Assembly: GCA_016793465.1 (NCBI GenBank)
Contig: JAEUJW010000029.1
Span: 6,999 to 70,998 of the forward strand
Reading direction: 5' to 3'
Length of the DNA stretch: 64,000 nt
Source: Myxococcales bacterium
GTDB lineage: Bacteria > Myxococcota > Polyangia > Nannocystales > Nannocystaceae
Position 1 is the first letter of the stretch. Each line of letters starts with the position of its first letter. The notes beneath the pieces were generated by a model. The model worked only from the letters and a program-made list of their open reading frames with translations. It had not been told where the DNA came from and did no database searches. Shown here in pieces: positions 46,259 to 55,293 of the stretch. The position numbers were made by a program, and so were the translations under genes.

Positions 46259-48082
46259 TCACAGCTCCGCGAGCCACGCCCCGACGTCGTCGCGCAGCTG
46301 CACCGCCTGATCGACGCCCACCGAGTGCGAGGCGTCGTACGCCGGGAACCGCACCGTGCGCGCGCCCGGGCCCGGCTCGCCGGGGAACGGCGCCCGCGTG
46401 TAGTCGACGGTGAACTCGCCCGGCCCGACCAGCACGTCGGCGACCTCGTTATTGAACATCGACAGCGCGACCGGGATCGACGGGGCGTAGATCGCCACGT
46501 CGCGCGATGCCGCGGTGACGAACGTGTCGACGTACACGAGGTTGTGCAGGAACATCGCCATGACGTGATCGTCGCCCGCGCCGACGCCGACGAAGTTCGC
46601 CAGCGGCGACCGGAACGGCACGTTCGCCTCGGCCACGAACGGCAGGTAGTAGCGGTCCCAGCCGGTCAGCGGCCCGAGCGACGAGATGTCGCCCCCGTCG
46701 GCCGGGTACGAGCCCGGGCTGCCCATGCGGAACGCGTCGCCGCGGTCGGCCGGCAAGATCCCCGCGATCTCCGCCGGCGGCACCGCGAGCACCGCCGCCA
46801 GCAGGTCGAGGTCGCTGAGCCGCGCCCTGGTGACCGCGAACGAGTCCGCCAGCCACGAGCTCGCCGCCTCGAGGTCGTAGCGGCTGCGCTGCGCCGTGCC
46901 CTCGATGAACGTCACCGCGTTGTCCCACGGCTCGCAGCCCGGCGGCTTGCTGGCGCAGGTCACGTAATTGAGGCCGAGCTCGGCCGCCAGGTCGAACACC
47001 GGCGAGCCCGGCTGCTCGAGCAGGTCGCCCGCGACGTCGCGCTGACGATCGCCGAGCCCCGGCTGGATCAGCACCTGCCCGGGGAAGATGTCCGAGACCG
47101 CCTCCGCCGACCAGTCCTCGACCTCCGGGTCGCGCACGCCGAGGAACTGCTCGAGCTCCGCGACGAGCGCCGGATCGTGGTACCGCCCCGCCCCGCCGAC
47201 GTCGTAGGCCGCGCGGAACAGCAGCAGGTTGAGCAGCGCCGTCGCCCGCGTGCCGCCGTAGCTCTCGCCGACCAGCACGACCCGCCGCTTCAGTAATTGC
47301 GGGTGCGCCGTCAGGAACCGCAGGATCACCCGGGCGTAGTCCGCGGCGTCGAAGAACACATTAAAGTTGTGGATGTCGAACGCCTTCTGGCGCGCCGCCA
47401 GATCCACCGCCATGTCCGACCGCAGGTACGACAGCCCGGTGTCGCGGGCGTCGATGTACAGCAGGTCGCCGAGGCTGGTCCACGAGCCCGGGTTGGCGAC
47501 CGCGGCGCCGTCGTCGATGCGCACCGGCCCGGTGCCGAAGCCCATCAAGATCCCCGTCGACACCCCGGGCCCGCCGTTGAACAGCACGAACAGCGGCCCG
47601 CCCGCGTCGACGTCGTCGGCCGGACGGAAGCTGTAGAAGATGCGCGCCGCGTCCGACGTGCGCGCGTGCTCCTTGCCCGGCGTGCCGACCACGAACGACA
47701 CCGGCTCGATGTCGATGTACCCCGCCTCCGGCGCCAGCGGCGGGCAGTCGCAGGCCCAGCCCGCGTCGCCGCACACGCACGCCTCGCACGGCGGCGAGCT
47801 CCCGCAGCCCGGCGCGTCGCCCGTGCTCGAGTCACCCGAGCTCGACGAGCCTTCGGACCCCGTCGAGCCCGTCGTCGTCGTCGTCGTCGACGACGACGCC
47901 TCCGTCGCGTCCGTGGTCTCCGAGCTCGCCGCGCCGGTCTCGCCGCCGCTCGTCGGCGCGCCCGCGTCTCCGCCGCTCGTCGCCTCCGCGGCGCCGCCCG
48001 AGCTCGAGCCGCCGTCCGTCGCCGGCGCGTCGCCGCAGCCCGCGAGCGCGGCGCCCAGCCCGAGGATCACCAGGCGACCCAT
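46259..48082 (-). CDS. S10 serine carboxypeptidase-like lipoprotein
   Basis: A 607-residue lipoprotein: signal ALAGC (Cys16), Ser/Thr/Gly-rich linker to about residue 90, a short Cys-rich segment (CEACVCGDAGWACDC), then an alpha/beta-hydrolase catalytic domain. FNGGPGVSTG forms the oxyanion hole, GESYGG holds the catalytic Ser, and ASHSVGVDQ near the C-terminus gives the His, as in serine carboxypeptidases (family S10). It would trim C-terminal residues from peptides at the cell surface. A TAGGCT box lies 6 nt before the ATG at 48082. Confidence 0.85.
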   Translation of the reverse strand: MGRLVILGLGAALAGCGDAPATDGGSSSGGAAEATSGGDAGAPTSGGETGAASSETTDATEASSSTTTTTTGSTGSEGSSSSGDSSTGDAPGCGSSPPCEACVCGDAGWACDCPPLAPEAGYIDIEPVSFVVGTPGKEHARTSDAARIFYSFRPADDVDAGGPLFVLFNGGPGVSTGILMGFGTGPVRIDDGAAVANPGSWTSLGDLLYIDARDTGLSYLRSDMAVDLAARQKAFDIHNFNVFFDAADYARVILRFLTAHPQLLKRRVVLVGESYGGTRATALLNLLLFRAAYDVGGAGRYHDPALVAELEQFLGVRDPEVEDWSAEAVSDIFPGQVLIQPGLGDRQRDVAGDLLEQPGSPVFDLAAELGLNYVTCASKPPGCEPWDNAVTFIEGTAQRSRYDLEAASSWLADSFAVTRARLSDLDLLAAVLAVPPAEIAGILPADRGDAFRMGSPGSYPADGGDISSLGPLTGWDRYYLPFVAEANVPFRSPLANFVGVGAGDDHVMAMFLHNLVYVDTFVTAASRDVAIYAPSIPVALSMFNNEVADVLVGPGEFTVDYTRAPFPGEPGPGARTVRFPAYDASHSVGVDQAVQLRDDVGAWLAEL

Positions 48083-48088
48083 CGACGC

Positions 48089-48094
48089 AGCCTA
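48089..48094 (-). promoter_or_regulatory. -10-like box TAGGCT before the S10-like gene
   Basis: On the minus strand TAGGCT is followed by 6 nt and the ATG at 48082. Confidence 0.4.
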
Positions 48095-48139
48095 TCAAAC
48101 CCGCGCGCGCGGCGGTACGCCGCGCCCGCGCGCCCGCGC

Positions 48140-49126
48140 TCAGCCCGGCACGACCGGCTGGCAGCAGCCCGTCTGGCAGTAGAACCCGTCGGCGCAGCTG
48201 TCGACGCCGAACATGTCGACCGTGCACGGCACGTCGCCGTCCTGGCACGCGTCCTCGGGGTCGCAGCCCTCCGGCAGCTCCTCCTCGCCGAAGCACAGCT
48301 CGCACTCGTCGCAGGTGTTGTTGCAGTCGGCCTGGAACGTGCACTTGCCGCAGGCCTCGATGTTGGCCAGCGAGCACTCCGGGCCCGAGCCGAGGAAGAT
48401 GTCGACGGTGCCGTCCGGCGTGTCGACGTGGCAGCAGCCGAAGCAGTCGCAGCCGTTCGGCGTCAGGTCGGAGCAGACCTCGAGGCACACGTCGGGCACG
48501 TCCGGCGCGCACTCCATCTTGAACTCGCAGCCGATCGTCCCGCCCGGGTTGGCGGGGTCGCACTGCAGGTCGTACTCGCAGTGGTCGTTGCCGACGCCGC
48601 TGTCGTCGTCCCAGTAGCAGTCGTTCTTGCAGTCCTGGTTCTGGCCGGGCAGGTCGGTCTGCAGCGAGCCCTCGCTGTCGTCGCACGGGCTCGTACACTC
48701 CTTGTCGCCGCCGTCGATCGCCCCGTCGCCGTCGTTGTCGACGGTGTCGCCGCACTCGTAGATCATGTTGCCGCACGGCTTCTCGACCGGCATGCCGCCG
48801 ACCGTCGTGCCGCCGGTCTCGCCGGTCTCGCCGGTCGACGTCGACGTCGACGTCGACGTCGACGTCGACGAGCCCGTGGTCGGGTCCGGCGCCGTCGTCG
48901 TCTCCGGCAGCGGCCCGGTGCTCGTCGGCTCGGGCTCGCTGGTCGGCGCCGGCGTGTCGCCCGTCGGCGACGCGGTCGTGTCGGTCATCGGGGCCGACGT
49001 GCCCGCGGTCGTGCCGCCGTCCCCGGTCGACGTCTGTGTGTCCGCCTCCGTCTCACCCTTCCCGCCGCCGCAGGCCGGGGTCGCACCCAAAATTGTCGCA
49101 AAAAGCGCCCAGGAATGACGTGTCAT
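48140..49126 (-). CDS. Cys-rich lipoprotein with Ser/Thr linker
   Basis: A 328-residue predicted lipoprotein: ATPAC lipobox (Cys19), a Thr/Ser/Pro/Gly linker to about residue 115 that includes a perfect (ST)n run, then about 210 residues with over twenty Cys (CDCFGCCHVD, CGKCTFQADC, CQTGCC). A DNDGDGAIDGGDKEC motif near the start of the Cys-rich part may bind calcium. No family recognised. Likely surface-exposed. Confidence 0.75.
   Translation of the reverse strand: MTRHSWALFATILGATPACGGGKGETEADTQTSTGDGGTTAGTSAPMTDTTASPTGDTPAPTSEPEPTSTGPLPETTTAPDPTTGSSTSTSTSTSTSTGETGETGGTTVGGMPVEKPCGNMIYECGDTVDNDGDGAIDGGDKECTSPCDDSEGSLQTDLPGQNQDCKNDCYWDDDSGVGNDHCEYDLQCDPANPGGTIGCEFKMECAPDVPDVCLEVCSDLTPNGCDCFGCCHVDTPDGTVDIFLGSGPECSLANIEACGKCTFQADCNNTCDECELCFGEEELPEGCDPEDACQDGDVPCTVDMFGVDSCADGFYCQTGCCQPVVPG
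48834..48869. repeat. six tandem GTCGAC hexamers
   Basis: Six perfect copies encode alternating Ser-Thr in the lipoprotein linker. Slippage would change the linker by two residues without frameshift. Confidence 0.95.
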
Positions 49127-49169
49127 GGCCCGTGGGACCGGCCATGGAGGCGAGTTTCCAGCCGCCCCG

Positions 49170-49799
49170 TCAGTAGCCCGCCGGCACCTGTCCCGAGAGA
49201 CAGTGGATGGTGTTCGGCGCGCGCCGCCGCGACCACTCGGCCTCCTGCGGCGCGGCGATCGTCCCCGCCTTCAGGCCCTCCTGCGGCGACCACGTCGGCG
49301 CGGCCCCCGGCGCCAGGCTGTGCAGGCCGCTCTGCCACACGCCGATGATGTACGTGTGCCCGGCGGCGCGGCAGCCGAGGAAGTCGGTCAGGCGGCGGGC
49401 CCAGTCGTGCCCCGGCAGGGCCCCGAACGTCTCGCAGGTGCGAAACCACCACAGCGCCTCGGGCCCGCTCAGGCGCTCGCGGATCGCCTCGAGGTCGCGG
49501 CGCAGCGGGTGGCCCGCGACCAGCGCCTCGGCGCCGAGCGGCTCGCGGTCGATGAAGGCCTTGCCCCACTTGCCGTGCCCCCAGAACTGCACCTCGGCGA
49601 TCGGCCGATCCCCGCCCGCGCGCGCCAGCCACCCGAGCGCCTCGGCCCAGCTGCGCGCGCCCTGCCACATGTCCAGCCGCCGCAGCAGCGTGCCGTAGAG
49701 CGCCCCGCCCGAGCCCCACGCGTGCGACAGCCCCGGCCGCATGCGCTTGCCGGTGCACGTGCGGTCGAAGACCATCAGGCGAAGCGGCTGCGCGCGCAT
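49170..49799 (-). CDS. hypothetical protein with possible His/Cys hydrolase-like core
   Basis: A 209-residue soluble protein. VQFWGHGKWG followed by WWFRTCETFG...RRLTDFLG and AGHTYIIGVWQSG recalls the His-Gly and Cys strand ends of CHAT/DUF4347 caspase-like folds, with His and Cys in the right order, but this is only a motif-level impression. No signal peptide. The start ATG 49799 is preceded by a TAGACT box 9 nt upstream. Confidence 0.5.
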   Translation of the reverse strand: MRAQPLRLMVFDRTCTGKRMRPGLSHAWGSGGALYGTLLRRLDMWQGARSWAEALGWLARAGGDRPIAEVQFWGHGKWGKAFIDREPLGAEALVAGHPLRRDLEAIRERLSGPEALWWFRTCETFGALPGHDWARRLTDFLGCRAAGHTYIIGVWQSGLHSLAPGAAPTWSPQEGLKAGTIAAPQEAEWSRRRAPNTIHCLSGQVPAGY

Positions 49800-49808
49800 G
49801 CCCGCCCG

Positions 49809-49814
49809 AGTCTA
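49809..49814 (-). promoter_or_regulatory. -10-like box TAGACT
   Basis: On the minus strand TAGACT is followed by 9 nt and the ATG at 49799. Confidence 0.35.
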
Positions 49815-49890
49815 CGCCGACCCGCCCGCGGCGACGAGGCCCGCACCCGCGCGACGCGAAGGCGTATCCTCGCGGACCCGGAGGTGTTCG

Positions 49891-51393
49891 ATGGCAAGGC
49901 GCTGGCTCCCCCTCATCGCGTGCATGGCGGCAGCTTGCGGCCGCCACGACGGCAACGCCGACGACGCCACCGCGCCGACCACCGTCCAGCCGACCCAGAC
50001 CCCCGGCACCACCTCGCTCACCGAGGCCGCCGAGACCACCGCCGACGTCCCGACCGGCCCGACCTCCCAGGACCCCTCGACGAGCACCGGCCCGACCCCG
50101 ACCAGCGAGCCGCTCACCACCTCGACGTCCTCGTCGTCGACCGGCGGCGGCTGCGGCGCGTGCAACGAGCCCAACCAGCAGTGCGTCGACGGCGCCTGCG
50201 AGACCACCTGCCAGGGCCAGGACCCCGACCCCTGCGGCCCCACCGACGTCTGCGACGTCATCAGCGGCACCTGCAAGCCGGCCGCCGACGCCTGCGTGCT
50301 CGCCGGCCCGACCGTCGCCTGCGGCGACCAGCAGTGCGGCCCCGGCACCGTGTGCGACGGCCAGAACACCTGCCTCGCCGTGTCCCCCTGCGCCGTCGCC
50401 ACCTGCACCTCGGACGGCCTGTGCTGGGGCGGCAGCTGCCAGTGCGAGCGCGGCGTCACCTGCCAGGACCCCGCCGCCGACGCGCTCAACGGCACCTTCG
50501 CGCTCGACCTGTTCGGCCTCGACTTCTCCGACGACTGCACCGCCTGGGGCGTCACCGTCAGCGGCGGCCAGGAGTTCGTGCGCCGCCTGGTGCCCGACGG
50601 CACGCTCACGACCTGGGGCGCCATCGGCGACTACGACCTCGGCGAGGTCCGCGTGCTCCGCCACCTCACCGTCCCCCAGCTCACCCTCCCGCCGGACGAC
50701 CGCTTCACCAGCCCCGGCGCCCCGCAGCACGTCGAGGGCTACGGCGAGGTCGCCGTCACCTACATCTGCTGCCCGACCTGCGGCGACTGCGCCAACAACC
50801 CCGAGGCCCGCGGCGTCGCCCGCCTGGTCGAGGACGACGCCAACATGCCGCTGCCCATCGTCATCTACGCCATGCCGACCCAGGGCACCGGCCCGTTCGG
50901 CAACACCGCCCTCGACGGCGGCCCCCAGGGCCTCACGTGGGGCAACGACCGCGTGCTCTACGTCGGCAACACCAGCCAGAACGGCCAGCTCGAGACCGCC
51001 GACCTCGCGGCCGCCACCACCGCCCCCGTGCACCTGTTCCCCGCCCGCGTCACCGCCGCGGCCGCCGTCAGCCCCGTGCACCTGCTCGTCGCCCTCGTCG
51101 ACGGCACCGTGCACCGCCTCAACACCGTCACCTTCGAGGTCGAGTTCGTCGCCGACCTCATGGCCGGCGTCACCAGCCTCAGCCACGACGCCTTCGACGG
51201 CTCGGTCTACGCCAGCCTCAACAACCTCGAGGTCGTCCGCCTCCACCCGTTCACCGGCGAGGTCGAGCCGTTCGCCGCCATGCCCGCCATCGGCCGCGTC
51301 GCCGTGAGCCCGAGCGGCAACCTCTGGTACGCCCCCGTCAAGTACCTCACCCCGGTCCCCCTGACGTCCTGGCCCCTGCCCGCGTCGCTCTGA
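49891..51393 (+). CDS. Cys-rich lipoprotein with propeller-like C-terminal region
   Basis: A 500-residue lipoprotein: MAAAC lipobox (Cys16), Thr/Ser/Pro linker to about 85, a Cys-rich block (about 88-205) with CVDGACETTC and CGPGTVCDG motifs, then about 290 residues of short strands (NDRVLYVGNTS, SPVHLLVALVDGTVHRL, DGSVYASLNNLEVVRL) resembling a beta-propeller. GGAGG lies 6-7 nt before the ATG at 49891. Function unknown. Confidence 0.8.
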   Translation: MARRWLPLIACMAAACGRHDGNADDATAPTTVQPTQTPGTTSLTEAAETTADVPTGPTSQDPSTSTGPTPTSEPLTTSTSSSSTGGGCGACNEPNQQCVDGACETTCQGQDPDPCGPTDVCDVISGTCKPAADACVLAGPTVACGDQQCGPGTVCDGQNTCLAVSPCAVATCTSDGLCWGGSCQCERGVTCQDPAADALNGTFALDLFGLDFSDDCTAWGVTVSGGQEFVRRLVPDGTLTTWGAIGDYDLGEVRVLRHLTVPQLTLPPDDRFTSPGAPQHVEGYGEVAVTYICCPTCGDCANNPEARGVARLVEDDANMPLPIVIYAMPTQGTGPFGNTALDGGPQGLTWGNDRVLYVGNTSQNGQLETADLAAATTAPVHLFPARVTAAAAVSPVHLLVALVDGTVHRLNTVTFEVEFVADLMAGVTSLSHDAFDGSVYASLNNLEVVRLHPFTGEVEPFAAMPAIGRVAVSPSGNLWYAPVKYLTPVPLTSWPLPASL

Positions 51394-51598
51394 CAATATC
51401 ACGCCAGCGACGCCCGCCATGACTCGCGGTCGACCGGTCGGCTCGTGGCCGCCGGTCCTCGTTCATTGACACCCCACGGCTCGACGCGCCGAAGGACCGG
51501 TGCATCCCCTCGCTGGCATTCGACGGCGAAGGCAGGGCGGACATCGGGAGGAGATACCGATCCCGGCCGACGGTTACGCGAACATCGAGACGTCCGGG

Positions 51599-52252
51599 GT
51601 GATCGAGGCGCGAGACGAGCGAGCAATCCTCGCCGGAAATTGCAGACGCCGCTCACGCATCGGCGATATCCTCGCGGAAGTGCCGGTCCTCGCCGTGCTC
51701 GTCGCGCTCGCCGCGTTCGTCGTCCTCGCGCTCGCGGCCCCCGAGCGCACCGCCGGGTGGCTCGCCAAGGAGGGCCCGGTCGAGCACGCCTCGCACGTGA
51801 TCCTCGCCCTCGCCGCGCTCGCGTGGCTCGCCCTCGCCATTTTTAAAAGATCCGCCGCCCGCCTGCTGTCGCTCGCCCTCGCGCTGTTCCTCGCGCTCGT
51901 GCTCGCCGAGGAGCTCGACTGGGGCGCCGTCTACGGCTGGCGCGGCCCCGGCGAGGCGATCGCCCGCGTGTTCGGCCACCGCAACCTGCACAACGCCGCC
52001 AGCGGCAGCTCCTACCTGCTGTTCGCCGTCCCGCTCGCCGTCTACTTCGCCTGGCCGCGCGCCCCGCTGACGCCGACCCGCCACGAGCGCCGGGCCTTCG
52101 TCCTGCTCGCCGCCGCCTTCCTCGCCTGCAACCTCACCCCCTGGGAGCGCCACGGCCAGGAGCTGCTCGAGGCCCTGCTCTACGCCCTCATGCTCGCCGT
52201 CGCCGCCCGCTTGCTCCGCCCGGACGTCCGGGCGATCCTCGCCGCGCCATGA
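51599..52252 (+). CDS. multi-helix membrane protein of unknown function
   Basis: About 217 residues with five or six hydrophobic helices, including LAEELDWGAVYGWRGPGEAIARVFGHRNLHN, a conserved-looking acidic/His loop. The start is uncertain: the frame is open from GTG 51500, GTG 51599 is used here, and GTG 51680 directly before the first helix is equally possible; none has a good ribosome-binding site. Its TGA overlaps the next ATG (ATGA), so it is coupled to the following membrane protein. Confidence 0.6.
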   Translation: MIEARDERAILAGNCRRRSRIGDILAEVPVLAVLVALAAFVVLALAAPERTAGWLAKEGPVEHASHVILALAALAWLALAIFKRSAARLLSLALALFLALVLAEELDWGAVYGWRGPGEAIARVFGHRNLHNAASGSSYLLFAVPLAVYFAWPRAPLTPTRHERRAFVLLAAAFLACNLTPWERHGQELLEALLYALMLAVAARLLRPDVRAILAAP

Positions 52253-52830
52253 CGGCCGAGTACCCCGTGCGCACACCGCTCCTCTACTGGGTCGTCGTCG
52301 GCGCGCTCGTCGTGCTCGGCCTGTTCGGCCTCGGCTTCACCGTCTACACCGCGGCCTTCGGCCCCGGCCCCGGCCTCACCGCGCTGTGCGCCCTCCTGGC
52401 GCTCGTCCCGGTCGTCTACATCGCCACCACCGGCGAGTACCGGGCCCGCGGCGCGCTGCGCCTGGCCGCCGGCCAGGTCTCGGTGCCCGACGCCGCCGGC
52501 CGCCCGCTGCACATGCGCCTGCCCGGCCTGCGGATCTCCAGCACCGCCGTCAGGGTGCGCGTGCGCCTCAACCTCATCCCCATCGCCGAGGTCGAGCGCG
52601 GCGTCGTGCTCGAGCTCAGCGACGGCGCCCGCAGCCGGCGGATCTCCACCCTCACGCTCGTCGACCGCGGCGCCCAGCAGAGCCTGCTCGACGACCTCGC
52701 ACGCGTGCTCGACGGCCAGCCTCCCCGCGGCCACGTCGTCGTCCCGCCCGTGCGTCCGCCCGACCTCCCGCGCCCGGGCGGCGACCTCGAGGCCCGGCTG
52801 GACCGTGAGCTGGCCGCCCTCGACGACTGA
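52249..52830 (+). CDS. membrane protein with two N-terminal helices and soluble domain
   Basis: A 193-residue protein: two transmembrane helices (about 11-35 and 42-60) followed by a beta-rich soluble region (about 65-150) that looks PH-like, and a Pro-rich tail. Overlaps the upstream gene by 4 bp, so probably co-translated. The kdp-type kinase follows after 59 bp. No family named with confidence. Confidence 0.6.
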   Translation: MTAEYPVRTPLLYWVVVGALVVLGLFGLGFTVYTAAFGPGPGLTALCALLALVPVVYIATTGEYRARGALRLAAGQVSVPDAAGRPLHMRLPGLRISSTAVRVRVRLNLIPIAEVERGVVLELSDGARSRRISTLTLVDRGAQQSLLDDLARVLDGQPPRGHVVVPPVRPPDLPRPGGDLEARLDRELAALDD

Positions 52831-52889
52831 TCGCCGCGCCCCCGGGCCTTCATCCCGGCCGGCGACCGAGCGATCCTGACGCCCGACCC

Positions 52890-54521
52890 GTGCCCGACGC
52901 CGCCGACCCCTCGCCAAGCCCGGCCCGCCGCGCGCATCATGAGGCCCCCGCCATGGAGGTCGTCACCGCCCCGCCGAGGCCCGCCGCCGTCAGCTCCGAC
53001 GCCGGCGTGATGTCGCCGTGGGCCCGCGATCCGGCCCGCCGCGACAACCCCTGGGGCCTGTCCGCCGCCATCGCCCTGCTCGTCGCCATCACCACCCTCG
53101 CGCTCGTCGGCGTCGACTACCTCGACTTCGCCGACCTGGCGATGCTCTACCTGGTGGCGATCATGCTGGCCGCGCTGGTCAGCCGGGTCCTCGCGCTGGC
53201 CGCCGTCGTGCTCGCCGTCACCATCCTTGACTTCGCGATCGTCTACCCCCGCTTCGCCTTCGGCATCAGCGACGCCCACACCTTCGCGACGCTCAGCATC
53301 CTGATCGGCGCCGGCCTGGCGATCGGCGCCCAGACCAACGTGCTGCGCCGCAACGAGCGCGTCGCCCGCGACCACGAGCACCGCACCGCCGCCATGCTGG
53401 CGTTCACCCGCGACATCGCCACCGCCGCCGACATCCCGGAGATCGCCCGCATCACCGTCCACCACGTCGAGGACATCGCCGGCGCCCGCGCCGTCGTGCT
53501 CGTGCACGGCGACCACAGCCTCGCCCCCGCCGCCGGCGGCCTCGCCCTCAGCGAGCCCGAGCTCGAGGTCGCGCGCTGGAGCCTCGAGCAGGGCCTCCCC
53601 GCCGGCCACAGCACCACCACCCTCCCGCGCACCGGCGTCACCGCCCTCCCGCTGCGCGTCGCCGACGAGGTCCACGGCGTGCTCGTCGTCGGCCAGACCC
53701 GCGCGCACGGCGACTTCGACCTCGAGCAGCGCATCCTGCTCGACGCCCTCGCCCGCCAGGCCGGCTCCGCCATCGCCCGCGCCCGCCTCGTCGCCCTCGC
53801 CCGCGAGGCCACCCTGCGGGCCCGCACCGAGGAGCTGCGCTCGAGCCTGCTGTCCGCCGTGTCCCACGACCTGCGCACCCCGCTCGCCGTCATCACCGGC
53901 GCCGCCACCACCCTGCGCGACGACGCCGCCAGCGTGAGCCCGGCCGTCGGCGCCGAGCTGCTCGACACCATCGTCACCGAGGCCGCCCGCCTCGAACGCG
54001 TGCTGCAGAACCTCCTCGCCATCACCCGCGTCGAGACCGGCCTGCAGCCCGCGCGCGAGTGGATCCCCGTCGAGGAGCTGTGCGGCGCGGCCCTCGAGCG
54101 CCTGCGCAGCGTGCTCGGCGAGCGCCGCGTCGACATCGACATCCCGTCCGACCTGCAGGTGCCGGTCGACCCCGTGCTGTTCGAGCACGTGCTCATCAAC
54201 CTCGTCGAGAACGCGGTCAAGTACGGCGCCCCGCCGATCGTCATCGAAGCCCGCGCCGACGGCGACCACGTCGACCTCCACGTCCGCGACCACGGCGCCG
54301 GCATCCCGGGCGGCTACGCCGCGCGCATGTTCGAGAAGTTCTCCCGCGCCCCCGGCACCCGCGTGCCGGGCGTGGGCCTCGGCCTCGCCGTCGTGCGCGG
54401 CATCGTCGAGGCCCACGGGGGCACGATCACCGCCGCCGACGCCGAGGGCGGCGGCGCCCGCTTCCACGTCCGCTTGCCCGCCGCCGGGGCGCCGACCCCG
54501 GCACCTCCGGAGGACCCATGA
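52890..54521 (+). CDS. sensor histidine kinase, KdpD C-terminal type
   Basis: A 543-residue kinase: four transmembrane helices of the DUF4118 kind (about 55-160), a GAF-like domain (about 170-310), HisKA with SAVSHDLRTPLAVITGAA (His326) and HATPase with NLVENAVKYG, HGAGIP and GVGLGLAVV. This equals the C-terminal half of KdpD; the N-terminal KdpD and Usp domains that sense potassium status are missing. GTG 52890 is the start used; ATG 52953 is an alternative. Its stop overlaps the response-regulator start. Confidence 0.85.
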   Translation: MPDAADPSPSPARRAHHEAPAMEVVTAPPRPAAVSSDAGVMSPWARDPARRDNPWGLSAAIALLVAITTLALVGVDYLDFADLAMLYLVAIMLAALVSRVLALAAVVLAVTILDFAIVYPRFAFGISDAHTFATLSILIGAGLAIGAQTNVLRRNERVARDHEHRTAAMLAFTRDIATAADIPEIARITVHHVEDIAGARAVVLVHGDHSLAPAAGGLALSEPELEVARWSLEQGLPAGHSTTTLPRTGVTALPLRVADEVHGVLVVGQTRAHGDFDLEQRILLDALARQAGSAIARARLVALAREATLRARTEELRSSLLSAVSHDLRTPLAVITGAATTLRDDAASVSPAVGAELLDTIVTEAARLERVLQNLLAITRVETGLQPAREWIPVEELCGAALERLRSVLGERRVDIDIPSDLQVPVDPVLFEHVLINLVENAVKYGAPPIVIEARADGDHVDLHVRDHGAGIPGGYAARMFEKFSRAPGTRVPGVGLGLAVVRGIVEAHGGTITAADAEGGGARFHVRLPAAGAPTPAPPEDP

Positions 54522-55216
54522 CCGCCGCGCACACGCCCCACCTCCTCCTGGTCGAGGACGACGAGCAGATCCGCCGCTTCCTCTCCGTGACCCTCGCCGG
54601 CCACGACTTCCACCTCACCGAGGCCGGCACCCTGGCCGAGGGCGAGGCCGCCGCTGTCAAAGGCCCGGTCGACCTCGTGCTGCTCGACCTCGGCCTCCCC
54701 GACGGCGACGGCGTCGACCTCGTCCGCAAGCTCCGCACCTGGTCCGAGGTGCCGATCCTCGTGCTGTCCGCGCGCGGCCGCGAGGACGACAAGATCGCCG
54801 CCTTCGACGCCGGCGCCAACGACTACCTGACCAAGCCGTTCGGCGTGCGCGAGCTGTTCGCCCGCATCCGCGTGGCCCTGCGCCAGGCCCGCAGCGCCCC
54901 CGACAGCCCCGTGCACGAGGTCGGCCCCATCCGCGTCGACCTCGCGCGCCACGAGGTGTTCGTGTCCGGCAACCAGGTCCACCTCACCCCCATCGAGTAC
55001 AAGATCCTCGCCCAGCTCATCCGCCACCCCGGCAAGCTGCTGACCTACACCCAGCTCCTCACCGAGATCTGGGGCCCCAACGCCGTCGAGCGCGTGCACT
55101 ACCTCCGCGTCCACATGGCCTCGCTGCGCCGCAAGGTCGAGGCCGACCCCGCCCGCCCCGCCTGGCTCATCACCGAGGCCGGCGTCGGCTACCGCCTGCG
55201 CGACGCCCCGCCGTGA
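54518..55216 (+). CDS. kdpE: KdpE-type response regulator
   Basis: A 232-residue OmpR-class regulator. Receiver domain with VEDDEQIRRF, phosphoacceptor Asp57 in LLDLGLPDGDG, and the switch Lys in NDYLTKPF; then a winged-helix DNA-binding domain ending VHYLRVHMASLRRKVEADPARP...TEAGVGYRL, the typical KdpE ending. Start ATG 54518 has GGAGG 4 nt upstream and overlaps the kinase stop as ATGA. No kdpFABC genes are present in the window, so its target is unknown. Confidence 0.85.
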   Translation: MTAAHTPHLLLVEDDEQIRRFLSVTLAGHDFHLTEAGTLAEGEAAAVKGPVDLVLLDLGLPDGDGVDLVRKLRTWSEVPILVLSARGREDDKIAAFDAGANDYLTKPFGVRELFARIRVALRQARSAPDSPVHEVGPIRVDLARHEVFVSGNQVHLTPIEYKILAQLIRHPGKLLTYTQLLTEIWGPNAVERVHYLRVHMASLRRKVEADPARPAWLITEAGVGYRLRDAPP

Positions 55217-55293
55217 CCCACGCGCGGTACGGCGCGCGCACGCGAACGCCGTGGTGCAGACCACCCCGCGAACCGTGGTAGACCGAGGATCGC

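Noticed and set aside
46024..46413. Plus-strand frame with GC-rich third positions for about 65 codons
   Set aside because: It continues antisense into the well-supported S10-like gene and has no recognised motif or ribosome-binding site; at most a remnant.
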